A stretch of DNA of 64,000 nt from Euonymus europaeus (GCA_963580455.1 OY756960.1:7378001-7442000); one strand, 5' to 3'; positions 11,796-22,960 are shown, counted from the stretch's first letter. Notes: generated by a model from the sequence alone, not told the origin. Made by a program: numbers and translations.

Positions 11796-12581
11796 TACGT
11801 TGTTCCGTCTAGCTGACGACGCTAAATTTAGCGCTTATGGGAGGCAACCCATATTTCTTTCTCATTATATTTGTGTGTTCAATCAAGCATTTAGTTCAGT
11901 TGCACATTTTCTTAGCATATTCACTTTTATTTTCACCTTGAGGTGGTCACTGTACACTTTTGTGTGCGTGGGGCTTGATTGCGCCCATATGTCTACGGTG
12001 TGAGCTTTCTCCACCAGCTTAATGTAGTTTGGATCTTCAAATGTTTACTTATAGGGCAGCTAGGAGGGAGAGCATCTCATGACGGTATTGTCATTAGTAT
12101 AAGACCTGAAGGTTTACATTTTGATCTTGTGGACAAAAGTTGTGCTCTCCTGATAGGTCGAACGAAAACACTCGATGGCGTTAACACAGAAGTCACTGGA
12201 ATGAGCCTCTGTTACCTTACTTGTGCATGCGCATTGGTTGAAAAAAAAAGTATATCTATTTATATTTATATATTTGGGATTGCTTCCGCAATATATATTT
12301 TGATCGGGTAAGATAGTATGATATATTATGCTACTAATTGCATGTCTAGGAAAATTCTGTCTAAGGAGTTTGGTATTTAAGTGGACCACTGTGTCCCTCC
12401 AATCTTTCCTAAAAATTTTCCTGGTGTAATTAGCGATATAATTGTTTATATCTTCTTCACCGATGATTAAAAAAAAACCCTAATTATCTTCTCTTCGCAT
12501 ACTCTGTTTCTTTCTGATTTTCAACTCTCCCTTTATTATTCTTGTTTTTTCTGATCATCTTTCTCTTCCTCCTTCACAGTA
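11796..12581 (+). other. Athila spacer between pol and the env-like ORF
   Basis: Non-coding, with one striking motif pair at 11821-11852 (listed separately). The rest is AT-rich with an A9 run at 12241 and no supported gene. This spacer probably holds the splice acceptor for a third-ORF transcript, but I cannot place it. Confidence 0.55.
11821..11852 (+). other. Palindrome plus hairpin after the Athila pol stop
   Basis: GCTAAATTTAGC (11821-11832) is a perfect palindrome. It is followed by ATGGG-AGGCAA-CCCAT (11837-11852), a perfect 5-bp stem with a 6-base loop. From memory, a GGGAGGCAACCC block shortly after pol recurs in Athila-type elements, so it is likely functional RNA or DNA structure rather than chance. 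Confidence 0.7.
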
Positions 12582-13529
12582 TGTCGCGCAACCCCCGCGA
12601 TGTCGTTGCCACGGTAGACTTGTTCGCCAGAGCTACGGTCATGCCTGAACGTCGAATCGATTCCACAATCCTGAACGATTCTGCCAACCGATGGGCCATG
12701 AGCTACCTCCGTGACCATTCTCTGCTGTTCTTGGTCGATCCTGATCCAAAAGACAAATTCCCGGTGTATCCTCACATTGTTCGCTCCTTTTACCAATTTC
12801 TTCTCAAGTTACCCCACTCTTCTGGCACTCAACCAGTGTATGAGGTTGACATCCCTGGTCTGCGGCTTCAATTCACGACAGCGGATATTTGCTCATGTAG
12901 GTTTTCACGCGCCGATCTCTATTTCCCATCAAGAGATGATTGATGATATGTGTCAAGGGCGACATGATCCGAATAATGCTACTTCTACACGCCGCTCTTA
13001 TTTGCCGTCCACGATATGGATGCTTGATGATGCTCTCCGCAGTAACCTTTGCCCCATTGGACACAATTAACAACGCCAGGGCAACATACTTTCTGTCCTA
13101 TATTACATGTATCGCGGAGTCTGGTTTGATATTTTCCGGATTTACCTTGAGGGCATTCTTAAGGCGAAGGCCCTTGTGGAGAAACAAAAAACCAAGGTCG
13201 GGAGATTATTTTTCCCGAGACTCATCACGCGGTTGCTTTTCAGTATGGGCATCTGCCCGCCTCACAGTTAGACAACTTCCAATTATCCAGTGACTGTTTT
13301 GGAGAACTCTACCTGGCGTCAGAGTACTAGCCACACGTTTTCCAATGCTCGTAGACAACGAACACCGCGACGTCCAGTTGCTTTACCACTGGAAGCGTCT
13401 GACTCTTCTGCTGCTGCATTACCTCTGCCTCAGATTCACGACATCTTCGCCCTCCTGCATAGGTTGGAGGTTGGACAACAGCGGCTGGAACACATGCTAA
13501 ATGTCCTCATGGACATGGTGCGGCGTTAA
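12582..13529 (+). pseudogene. Athila env-like third ORF relic
   Basis: Follows pol, as the third ORF does in Athila-type elements. It starts MSRNPRDVV at 12582 and is open to ~12890. A frameshift there leads into another frame that carries recognisable motifs to 13529, broken by a TAA (13071) and a TAG (~13272). Visible landmarks: DDALRSNLCPIGH, FFPRLITRLL and the C-terminal LLHRLEVGQQRLEHML, which could form a short coiled coil. These resemble the conserved 'putative plant transposon protein' domain of Athila relatives. I see no signal peptide or convincing membrane segment, so an envelope role is only the lineage convention. Non-functional here. Confidence 0.75.
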
Positions 13530-14605
13530 CCATCTTCTCCTTCCACCATTGTCCGAGCATCTTCCACCTCAGGTTGTATTTTTCTATCCTCTGTTTCCTT
13601 GCATTGCATTGCTTTTCCATACTTTGTCATTTTCACATTACGGAAAATGTTTAGTTTAGGTTGGGGGTGGTGGCATATTCATGCACTTTGATGATTTGGT
13701 ACTGGTACAATTAGTTTGAGTCAATTTTTCTATCTGGATTATTAGAAAGCAACTTTTAACACACTTTTGTCCACAAATACTAAGCCTTGTGGTAAGATGG
13801 ATGATAATGCATATGACTAAGAATATTTTCTGGTTAAAGCACAAATGAGTGGAGAGAAATGAGTAAACAACTTATGAACTTGCATTGATCTTTTGAAATG
13901 GATAATTGTTGTCAATGAACAACATTACATGGTTTGTGGAATGATTGGATGAATGTTAAGGACGATATTGATCAATGTTTGAAAACAATGTTGTAATTTT
14001 ATTGGGCCTTTGTTTGAGATGTTCTATATTATGCATTCGAGATTATGAATTCGAGACATAAAAAAAAAGAGAATGATGAAAACAAGAAAAAAGAAAAAAA
14101 AAAGTATGTGTATTCGTCATCCTTCAGTAGATGAGTTTTTCTGTAATAAGGCTCTATTAGTTTGTCAATTGAAATTTTTTTGATCAATAGAATTCCAAAG
14201 CAGGTTTGTGGTACGACTGGTGGAAGTTCTAGACAGCTAATATACCTATCATTTTATCAATGTTTGTTTATTTGTTTGTCCTTAAATTGACTTTTCTTCT
14301 GAGTGCATATCTATTTTCCAACTCCATGAGAGAAATTCATAGCACAAAAATCCTTCTCTACCTTGTGAGAATATGGAGTTGAGGCTTTTACTTGGATAAT
14401 ATTTTGAGGTTATATGCATTATGGATTGTGGTATGAAGGTTTTGGCTTAGCACACACACATAAGTGTTGGAAGTTGTGACTATACTAATCTGGATTGGAA
14501 TTGTGATCTCTTACCTTTTGTTCTAGTATTGTTACTTTCAATCATTTCTCATAACATTTTTATGCTTGAATTACTAGGGACAAGCAATAAGCTGGTTGGG
14601 GGTTG
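13530..14605 (+). other. Athila 3' untranslated region and polypurine tract
   Basis: No coding sequence. It contains an A-rich stretch (14058-14103) and ends with a G-rich tract, GGTTGGGGGTTG (14594-14605), directly before the LTR. That tract sits where the polypurine tract for plus-strand priming should be, though it is interrupted by T's. Confidence 0.65.
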
Positions 14606-15806
14606 TGATAAGTGCCAGAATATACGTTTTTTAAGTGATAAAATACTACCAAAGCAATGCCAAGAAATTGTGCTTAAAAGCTGAATTTTCAAGATTATTG
14701 TACTCAAGACCTTCTTGGATGTTTTGCAGGTTAAGAGGTAGTAAGAGCTGTCTGAATGAGATTTAATCTTCAGACAAATTTTAGAGGACACTTCAAGCTT
14801 TGCAGGAAGTGCTGGTTCACAAAAATCGGAGTTCGTTCGGGCCTCTAAAGGTTTCCTCAAAGTCAAGTTTGGAAGTTATATCCGAAGCAGAATTTATGTT
14901 TGAAGACCAGACCTTTAGAAGCCCATAACTTGAGCTTCTGATGTCCAAGTTGAGTGATTCAAAAGCCCATAATTATCTACACATTTGTATCTACAATATT
15001 GATGAAGGGTTTGAGTTCATAATAGGTTTAGTTTAGGCCCAGAATGCAGTTACAAGATTAGTGTGTAATTGGAAGTTGATGTCATTGATGATACCATTTC
15101 CATTCAAAGAGTGGACAATCCACCACACGAATTTGACGGAAAATCCACCACCAAAAGATGGAACTAACTCCTCCACTATGTGCTCATTTTCTCTATAAAT
15201 AGGAGCTAGGAGAAGGAGCTAGGAGGAGGAGCTAGGAGAAGGAGTGGAAGCAAAAAGAGGAGAAGGAAAAGAAGAAAACAAGGCTTGTGTTTGTAATTAT
15301 GTTTTTATGTCTTATGTTTTATTTGATTATGTATAACTAAACTCTTGTTAGTTAGGGCTTGTCTTGAAACCCTAAGCATGCTTTCAATTTTATAAGTTGT
15401 GTGGATTTCAATTTCTACAAGCATGATGATTTTGATTTTTCCATGTTATGTGAGTTCTAGTATTGTGTTTCTTTGAGTAGCTAACTTTGAAACATGTATT
15501 AGAATTAATTGTTGTAGAACATGGTCAATTGCCTTGTTGAATATGTTGGATAGTGAGTCTTAGCTATTGTTTTCATTAATATCAATTCTCATTCTTGTTC
15601 TCAACGTCAATTTCTTTGTCTTAATTTTTATCAATTACAAGATTTAACCCCCCCATTTTCCCCCTTTTATAATTGTATCAATTATATTCAAGTGTTAGAT
15701 TGTATATCTATTAGCATCACTCCTTGTGGGATCGACTCTTACTTGTTCACTATATATTAATTGTACATTTGTAAGTATATTTTAAATTGTTACTAACGAC
15801 ATAACA
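14606..15806 (+). repeat. 3' LTR of the Athila-like element, complete
   Basis: 1201 bp, starting TGATAAGTGCC and ending GACATAACA. The last 247 bp match the 5' LTR remnant. It contains TCTATAAATAGGAGC (~15193), a good TATA box for LTR-driven transcription, followed by a GGAGCTAGGAGAA-type short direct repeat (15205-15245). The next base begins a Tekay RT gene. Confidence 0.9.
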
Positions 15807-15807
15807 G

Positions 15808-17033
15808 ATGGCTCCAGCAGAGTTGAGAGAGTTGGATAGGCAGTTGCGAGAGTTGCAGGGTTTAGGATTTATCCGACCCAGTACTTCACCATGGGGTGCT
15901 CCAGTTCTCTTCGTGAAGAAGAAGGACGGATTGATGAGGATGTGTGTGGACTACAAGCAGTTGAATAGGGCGACTGTGAAGAATAAGTACCCATTGCCGA
16001 GGATAAATGATTTGTTTGATCAATTGAGAGATAGTCACTATTACTCCAAGATTGATCTCAGGTCACGTTACCACCAGCTGAGGATTCGAGAGGAAGACAT
16101 ATCGAAGACAGCATTTCATACTCGATATGGTCATTATGAGTTTCTGGTCATGCCATTTGGGCTGACCAATGCCCCAGCAGCTTTCATGGACTTGATGCAT
16201 AGGGTGTTCAGACGGTATTTTGACAAGTTTGTGATAGTCTTCATCGATGACATATTGTTGTATTCGGCCACAGAGGAGGAGCATAGGAGGCATTTGGGGA
16301 TTGTATTGCAGACACTCAGGGAGCATCAGCTGTATGCCAAGCTGAGTAAGTGCGAGTTTTGGGCTACTCAGGTGAGATTCTTGGGGCATGTGATATCCGG
16401 AGATGGAGTGGCAGTGGATCCTGCCAAGGTAGAGGTCGTGTTGGATTGGAGGACTCCGAGGATAGTGGGAGAGATTCGTAGTTTCTTGGGATTAGCAGGT
16501 TACAACAGGAGGTTTATAGAGGGATTTTCACGGATTGCTGCACCGATGACTGAGTTGACGCGGAAAGGTGTTCCTTTCGTGTGGATGATAGATGTGAGCA
16601 GGCTTTTTGGGAGTTAAAGACCCAACTCACATCACCTCCAGTCCTGACCATTCTGGATAGTGGTATTGGTTTTCATGTATATTGTGATGCTTCAGGGATT
16701 GGATAAGGTTGTGTGCTCATGCAGTAGGAGGGTGTGGTTGAGTATGCTTCACGACTATTGAAGCCACATGAGAGGAATTATCCTGTACATGATTTGGAGT
16801 TGGCTGCTATAGTGTTCGCACTTAAGCAGTGGAGGGATTACCTTTATGGGGAGCAGTTTGAGGTGTTTTCGGATCACCGGAGTTTACGACATCTATTCAC
16901 ACAGAAGAATCTGAATCAGAGGCAGCGGAGATGGATGGAGTACCTTGGAGATTATGGTTTCTCATTACAGTATCATCCAGGCAAGGCCAATGTGGTGGCT
17001 GACGCCTTGAGTAGGAAGTTGGCAGTGGCATGA
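15808..17033 (+). pseudogene. Tekay/Del RT-RNase H fragment
   Basis: RT is open from 15808 to ~16580 with [34 protein letters not shown], a first catalytic segment [15 protein letters not shown] and the catalytic box [12 protein letters not shown]. Near 16580 an indel shifts the frame inside the segment usually reading FVWTDECEQAFQELK. RNase H follows with [36 protein letters not shown] and VVADALSRK, broken by TAA (16704) and TAG (~16725). The catalytic residues are mostly kept, so the fragment decayed less than the Tekay copies at 46986-61861. Confidence 0.9.
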
Positions 17034-18318
17034 TTGTTATTGCAGGAGTTTGATTTGGTGGACACCATTAGGCAGTACCGACTAGATGTTGATGACAGGG
17101 GTAAGAGATGTTTTTTGAGGAGTTTGGTGAGTCGTCCAACACTAGTACAGAAGGTACGGATTAGCGTTAGTCGACATTTCAGGTAGAGATTCTGCCCTAT
17201 TTCTTATTTGGTTTACCGGGAGTTCCGTATTTTACGGACTCCTATTTGTCTCTCGGTGTGAAATTCCCGAAGGTTGGGAATTTCTCTGTTTAGACTCTTA
17301 TCCGATTTATTTCCGCAATTGCAACTGTATTATTATTTTATGATATTATGGACTGTTTTTGCGACTGGCTGCATCCTCATGCGCCATGTCTCCTATGGGG
17401 CCCACACTTAGTGGTGGTGCCCATGTCTTGTTTGTGGAGTTTTTGGTGAGAGTCCGAATAGGACTGTACTCTGGTGATTTTCGGTGATGATGTTACGAGA
17501 TTATTGATGGATGATTTGCAGTGTGTGGGACCCATATCGGGCGACCCAACCTATTGGATGATTTGTTGATGGTTCCGATCTGGTACGTACTTGGAGACCA
17601 AATTAAGGTGGGGTACATCCTAGGGGACGCTCTTCGATGTAGGCGATGCTATCGAGTACTTATATAGGCTCGATCCTCATCCAATCTAGGGAGTACCTAG
17701 ACTGGGAGACACCTTGCGGGGATCATGGTGGGTCCAGGGGAGGATTTTCTGGTGTTATGTGGATTTGAGTTGATATGGATTTTAGTTGGATTATGATTGA
17801 GTACTGATTTGAGAGTTGTACTTGAGGATGGTAGTGTTGGAGCCTACTCGGTATCTACCCTACAGATTGACTAATTTGTTGATATTTATGATGGGTTCAG
17901 AGATTCTATATCCTATTAGGATATCACTTATGGTCTTCCTTTATGTATTTTATATCACAGGCTTTCTTACTTTATCTCTGATTTACTGGAGTTCAGTGGT
18001 ACGGGAGTGTATCACTATTTGAGTTTCTGTTTATTTCTATTATCATATCTCGATTGTATATTCTGTTTACTCTGATATCGATGTTGTTTCCATATCTCTA
18101 CTGAGATTTGTGGCTCATCCCTTTCATTCACATGTTTTTCAGGTGAGATAGCTGGAGTGGATGATCAGCGCAGGGATGTGTGAGATGTGATGGGTAGCTG
18201 TTGTGGGAATGTGTGTCTGTCTTTAGTATCGGTATTTAGTATCTATTGGATTTTCCGCTGTAGAGTCTGGTTTGCATGTTTCATTTTATTATGGCAGTAT
18301 TTGGGATTTGTTGAGACT

Positions 18319-18358
<40 letters not shown>

Positions 18359-18464
18359 AGACTACTTCTGTAGTTATCTTGATAATTCATAGTAGTTCCC
18401 TGCCGGTCACGTCTCTGGGATTCAAGGGTGCTCATTCGCACCTATCTGGGAGAGGGGCGTGACA
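17034..18464 (+). repeat. Post-pol remnant and probable 3' LTR portion of the Tekay element
   Basis: After the RNase H stop about 130 bp still reads as pol-like sequence. The rest is non-coding with a terminal GGGGCGTGACA, matching the (G)GGGYGTKACA ends of Del/Tekay LTRs. The LTR start (expected TGTNACRCCCC) is not seen, so the left limit is unknown. Confidence 0.55.
18319..18358. repeat. (TA)n(TG)n compound microsatellite
   Basis: About ten TA steps run straight into about nine TG steps within the Tekay LTR remnant. Confidence 0.95.
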
Positions 18465-19345
18465 CCATAAGTATTCCTTGAATTTTTTTTAATATTGAAT
18501 ATATTCATAGATATATTACAAGCACAGTTAACTAGGGATGCACACAGGTACCGGGTTTCTGCCCCGACTCGACAACTCGGTCAGACCCAGTCCTTATCGG
18601 GCTTGGCTGACCCGGCCCGAACCCGGTAGTATCGGACCGGCTATTGGGTTTAAATATTCTTGAATTTTGGGTTATTGGGTCACTCGATAACATGGACTTT
18701 TAACTTTCAATTAAACATTTACCCAACCAAATCCAACTATGATTTGATAAGCCCAAACAATTCAAGCCCAAAGTTGATGAAGCAAACTGTTAAATGTTAA
18801 TGCCCTCTTTATTGCTTCTAGAAAGTAGAAACCTTTTACATTATTTTGGTCAATGGTCTTCGTTGGACTCTTGCTATTGTTTCGTACGAATTCATGAAGT
18901 GTTGTTTGGTTTCTAGATTTCAACTTTCATGTTTGATGAATGTCTTCCGCCTTTTCTGTTCTAAATTTCAATCGCAATGGTGAAAGGAAAGATTCAGATA
19001 AAGAAAATTGAGAATGCAACAAGCAGGGAACTAGGGAAGTGACCTTCTCGAAGCGGGCTGTTAAAGAAGGCTTTGTAGAGTCAAAACTTCTGATATGCCA
19101 CCAAGACTCGAGTATATGTTAAGCTCTACCACCAAGTCAAAGTATATGTTCAGATCTGTCACTTGCAATTACCAATTACAAAACTTAAAATAGTGTAAAA
19201 ATATATATATTTTTTAATTTTAATGTTACTCGGGGGCATGATGCCTTGAAGGCTTCATTGAATTCTCCCCGGCCGTCCGATGAAATACTTTAAATCCACG
19301 ACTAGCGGCACCACAAGATAACCATTCCAAACTTGGCCGAACCAT
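18465..19345. other. Intervening region, mostly unassigned
   Basis: Low-copy-looking sequence between the Tekay remnant and the Mutator-like element. At 18531-18640 it has a CCGGGT/ACCCGG-rich stretch starting CTAGGGATGCACACAGG, similar in style to the ends of some hAT elements, but no matching end is found. A MADS-box relic lies at 18977-19110. The last ~150 bp may be the displaced upstream region of the proline transporter gene. Nothing else is recognised. Confidence 0.5.
18977..19110 (+). pseudogene. MADS-box exon 1 fragment (SOC1/TM3-like)
   Basis: From the ATG at 18977 the sequence reads MVKGKIQIKKIENATSR, the conserved start of a type II (MIKC) MADS DNA-binding domain. A small insertion (GAACTAG, ~19028) then shifts the frame. 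EVTFSKR and GLLKKA appear just downstream in different frames, after which only weak nucleotide similarity remains. The Met-Val start and IENATSR core are closest, from memory, to SOC1/TM3-like proteins. No K-box or later exon is near. It is a dead fragment, probably carried here by a transposon or an old duplication. Confidence 0.75.
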
Positions 19346-19354
19346 TTTGGCAAT

Positions 19355-19703
19355 GAGTTTTTTCCAAAAATAACCCCTTTTAACAATCAAATTATAACTC
19401 TAACCCCACCTTTTTAAAAATCACTAAAATAACCTTTTTGCTCTATGAAATGTCCTACATACCCTCAAAAATCATTTCCCTGCAAAATCATTTACCAAAA
19501 TAAAAAAACTTAAAAAATAGCCAATTAGGTTAGAAACCTTCACTTCATGCTCCAGCAATTTTCCTTTCTGCAACTCACTCCCTCTCTCTAACGTGGAGGA
19601 AGAAGAAGAAGGAAGAGGAAAAATATATGTGCTCTCTATCACTCTCTCTCTCTCTCTACCGTGCTATCTCACGTTCTCTCTCTAGCATGCTCTCTCACCT
19701 TCT
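19355..19703 (+). repeat. Left terminal inverted repeat of the Mutator-like element
   Basis: About 349 bp matching the right end in inverted orientation. Its inner part is rich in CT: (CT)n tracts at ~19638-19690 and a CTCTCACGTTCTCTCTCTAG block. Confidence 0.88.
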
Positions 19704-20040
19704 TGTTAGCAAATCGGTATACCAGAAATACGCAGCGGAAGCTTACCTCTTGAAGCGTGCTTGATCAAAATTTCAGCCAATCGGTTGAAAATTTCAGCCA
19801 ATCGGTTGATCTCCGATAATACGGAGTCTCTAGTCCGTCCACCGGAATCTCAGACTAAGCTATCATTGAAAAACTTTATAAAAATAAAAAGTTCTATCTC
19901 AACTAATTCTCTAATCAGTACAGAATGAAGAAGTATTGTGTAATTTTTCTATGGCTGTGTAGCCAATACACATTCATCACTTAAAATGAAATTGCATATT
20001 TCATTTTAAAAGAGAATTGCCGACACAATTCAACCAATTG
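19704..20040. other. Left-arm spacer, not matched on the right
   Basis: Between the outer inverted repeat and the array. It holds a tandem duplication of ATTTCAGCCAATCGGTTGA (19780-19808) and a perfect hairpin, TTAAAATGAAA / TTTCATTTTAA with a 7-base loop (19981-20009). No gene is seen. The corresponding right spacer (24007-24253) is unrelated, so one arm has gained or lost sequence. Confidence 0.6.
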
Positions 20041-21178
20041 TGTGGTTGAGAACAGTCTGTTTTCATTTAGTTGAGAAATGATTGTTTCTACTAGGTTGAG
20101 AAGTGCATGTTTTGATTGGTTGAGAACTAAGTGTATTGACTTGGTTGAGAAATGACTATTTTGATTATGTTGAGAAATGTATGTTTTGGGTGGTTGAGAA
20201 CAGTCTATTTTCATTTGATTGAGAAATGATTGTTTATACTAGGTTGAGAAGTGCATGTTTTGATTCGTTGAGAATTAAGTGTATTGACTTGGTTGAGAAA
20301 TGACTATTTTGATTATGTTGAGAAATGCATGTTTTGGGTGGTTGAGAACAGTCTGTTTTCATTTGGTTGAGAAATGATTGTTTATACTAGGTTGAGAAAT
20401 GCATGTTTTGATTGGTTGAGAACTGAGTGTATTGACTTGGTTGAGAAATGACTATTTTGATTATGTTGAGAAATGCATGTTTTGGGTGGATGAGAACAGT
20501 CTGTTTTCATTTGATTGAGAAATGACTGTTTATACTAGGTTGAGAAGTGCATGTTTTGATTGGTTGAGAATTGACTGTTTTGATTATGTTGAGAAATGCA
20601 TGTTTTTGGTAGTTGAGAACAGCCTGTTTTCATTTGGTTGAGAAATGACTATTTATACTAGGTTGAGAAATGCATGTTTTGATTGGTTGACAACTGAGTG
20701 TATTGACTTGGTTGAGAAATGACTATTTTTGATTATGTTGAGAAATGCATGTTTTGGGTGGTTGAGAACAGTTTGTTTTCATTTAGTTGAGAAATGACTG
20801 TTTATACTAGGTTGAGAAATGCATGTTTTAAGTGGTTGAGAACTGAGTGTATTGACTTGGTTGAGAAATGACTATTTTGATTATGTTGAGAAATGCATTT
20901 TTTGGGTGGTTGATAACAATCTGTTTTCATTTGGTTGAGAAATGATTGTTTATACTAGGTTGAGAAATGACTGTTTTGACTATGTTGAAAAATGCATGTT
21001 TTTAGTGGTTGAGAATAGTCTATTTTCACTTGGTTGAGAAATGCATGTTTTAATTGGTTGAGTAGTTAATGTTTTGATTAGATTGAGAATTGTCTGTTGA
21101 GACTTGGTTGAGAACTGACGGTTTTGATTGGTTGAGAACTTCATGTGTTGAGTGGTTGAGAACCGTATATTTTTTATT
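20041..21178 (+). repeat. GGTTGAGAA tandem array, left arm, 148-bp higher-order unit
   Basis: Monomers of 24-25 bp, each starting GGTTGAGAA (or TGTTGAGAA), are ordered in a six-monomer unit of 148 bp. The landmark GTTTATACTA recurs at 20232, 20380, 20528, ~20651, 20800 and 20948; the 123-bp step is one monomer short. Monomer types differ after the head (for example ATGATTGTTTATACTA, CTGAGTGTATTGACTT, CAGTCTGTTTTCATTT). Confidence 0.93.
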
Positions 21179-21179
21179 T

Positions 21180-21301
21180 TTTTCTTGATAAATGTTGTCA
21201 TTTATAGGATGGTTCAACCAGTCAAAAAATGTAACAACGACAACTTATACATCTCATTACTACACTACAGAGATGTTGGTGCTTGCATATGCTCAACCAA
21301 T
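21180..21301 (+). pseudogene. Left-arm copy of the MURA-like exon start
   Basis: Inverted copy of 22961-23083. It reads YTSHYYTTEMLVLAYAQP and then ends; a GTGAGT donor-like sequence follows (~21304) and a TATATGCAG acceptor-like site lies near 21391. It is a short transposase remnant copied when the palindrome formed. Confidence 0.65.
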
Positions 21302-22960
21302 GGGTGAGTATATTTTTTAACAAATTGTGAAAGATTTTGCAACTTAGTTCTTAGTATGTAAATTTCTTACTATTGTCTTACGTATATATGCAGGTCAGAT
21401 TGTGGGATGTTTTGTATAAAGTTTATCGAAATACTTAGTTCGGATGTCCCACTCTCAGAGTTAAAGATACAGGAGATGCCTTTTATAGGGAAAAAAATTT
21501 GCGATTGAGTGTTTCAAACAAGAATTTAGAATTTGATTGCTTGTATACTGTGGTTCATTTTGCTATTAACTAACTATGAAAACATGTTATATGTATGAAA
21601 CTTTTATGATATTATTGGATACTAATAGATGGCCCGAGGCCCTGCCTAGGAGTTGTGGTTTTGATGGCCAAAGGCCTTCAAATGATTGTCGTGTATTTGA
21701 TATAGGTTGGCGCTCTCCAATATATGAGGAGGTGCTGTCGAATTTTTTTGAAAAACCTGTTTAGTAACTGTTTTGAACATAACTGTTCTCAACCTGTTGG
21801 TTATATTCTCAGCCCGTTCAATAACTGTTCTCAACCATTTTGTTAAATTCTCAACTTGTTCAATAATTGTTATCAACCTGTCTGTTATATTCTTAACTTG
21901 TTTTCAATTGTTCTCAACCCATTGGTTATATTCTCAAACTGTGAAATAACTATTATCAACCTGTTGGTTATATTCTCAACTTGTTTTCAACTGATCTCAA
22001 CCGTTCTCAACCTGTTGGTTATATTCTCAACTTGTTCAATAACTGTTCTCAATCTGTTGGTTACATTCTCAACCTGAACAATAGTTGTTCTCAACTTGTT
22101 CAACACTGTTCTCAACCTGTTCAATAATTATTCTCAACCTGCTGGTTATATTCTCAACCAAGTCAAAACCATAACAATTATTAACCTGTTTGTTACATTC
22201 TCAACCTGCACAATAGTCATTCTCAACTTGCTCAATAACTGTTCTCAACCTGTTGGTTATATTCTCAACCAAGTCAAAACCATAACAATTATTAACCTGT
22301 TTGTTACATTTTCAACCTGTTTTCAAGTGTTCTCAACATGTTTCATAACAGATCTCAACCTGTAAAATGAACTTAAAGACAGTTCTCACATATCCATAAT
22401 AGTTATCAACTTGTCAAATGAACTTAAAGAAATAGTTATCACATATCCATAACAGCTGAATATATAACAGCAAAACCAAAACATTACATCAAAAGAACTT
22501 GAAAAAAAATTCCCAAATATCCATCATAAAGATAAAACAAAAAAAAGTCATATGCACTTCAATGCACACTCCTACATTCCCTTTTGCATATCCATGACAT
22601 ATTTTGTGCATCTACAACAATACTCCCCTGCACAATACATTTAGAATTATAAAAATTGTGAATATAAGTATTGAAATATGAAATGAAGTTGCATAAACCA
22701 ATATAGTACATTAATGTACAAATAATACCTTAGATCATTATGGTGCGGATGCACTAGGTCCCAATGATATAGGCTCCGTGCAAGTTTGACGATTGTGTCT
22801 ACACTTCTTACAACAGCTGCATATTCTAAGTGGTTCTGTCCCTCCAGCAGATGGAATTCTTTGCCTCTTTGGCCTCCCAGGAGGACGTCGAGTTGCTGGA
22901 GGTAAGACAACTACATGCTCTTCTCCCACATCATAGCCATCGGTGGACAATATTGGAAAA
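21302..22960. other. Central segment of the Mutator-like palindrome
   Basis: Unpaired centre of the element. 21302-21775 has no recognised gene, 21775-22370 is the central array, 22370-22737 is AT-rich, and 22738-22989 holds the transposase C-terminal fragment on the minus strand. Confidence 0.7.
21775..22370. repeat. Central TTCTCAACC tandem array
   Basis: Repeated TTCTCAACCTGTTGGTTATA and TTCTCAACTTGTTCAATAACTG units of 20-22 bp, about 25 copies with losses. The shared head TTCTCAACC is the reverse complement of the left-arm head GGTTGAGAA, so this array has the orientation of the right arm but a different monomer body. Confidence 0.9.

Larger units (their letters stand above)
5665..15806 (+). 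mobile_element. Athila-like Ty3/gypsy retrotransposon, 5'-truncated and decayed
   Basis: Order: truncated 5' LTR (5665-5910), PBS (5916-5933), gag-pol in one frame (6393-11795), an env-like ORF relic (12582-13529), polypurine tract and complete 3' LTR (14606-15806). The domain order gag-PR-RT-RH-IN plus a third ORF, and the motifs DLGASVNLMP, FMDD and GIDFMGPFP, fit the Athila lineage. The first ~955 bp of the 5' LTR is missing because the satellite joins directly to its interior. The element has five stops and two frameshifts in gag-pol and cannot be autonomous. Its target is a Tekay/Del RT gene whose 3' part follows at 15807. Confidence 0.9.
15807..18464 (+). mobile_element. Tekay/Del chromovirus remnant, interrupted by the Athila insertion
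   Basis: Begins in mid-gene with the RT start ([13 protein letters not shown]), continues through RNase H to ~17033, and then passes, with almost no integrase, to LTR-like sequence ending in GGGGCGTGACA at 18464. gag, protease and the 5' LTR are absent: the Athila element and the satellite junction replace them. The integrase loss is an internal deletion. Confidence 0.82.

Noticed and set aside
17816..18462. Two open frames with hydrophobic residues in the Tekay LTR remnant
   Set aside because: AT-rich LTR sequence; the second includes the TA/TG microsatellite translated as YIYIYI/VCVCVC.
18531..18640. A complete hAT MITE starting CTAGGGATGCACACAGG
   Set aside because: No inverted partner or 8-bp target duplication found nearby; only a stylistic resemblance to hAT ends.
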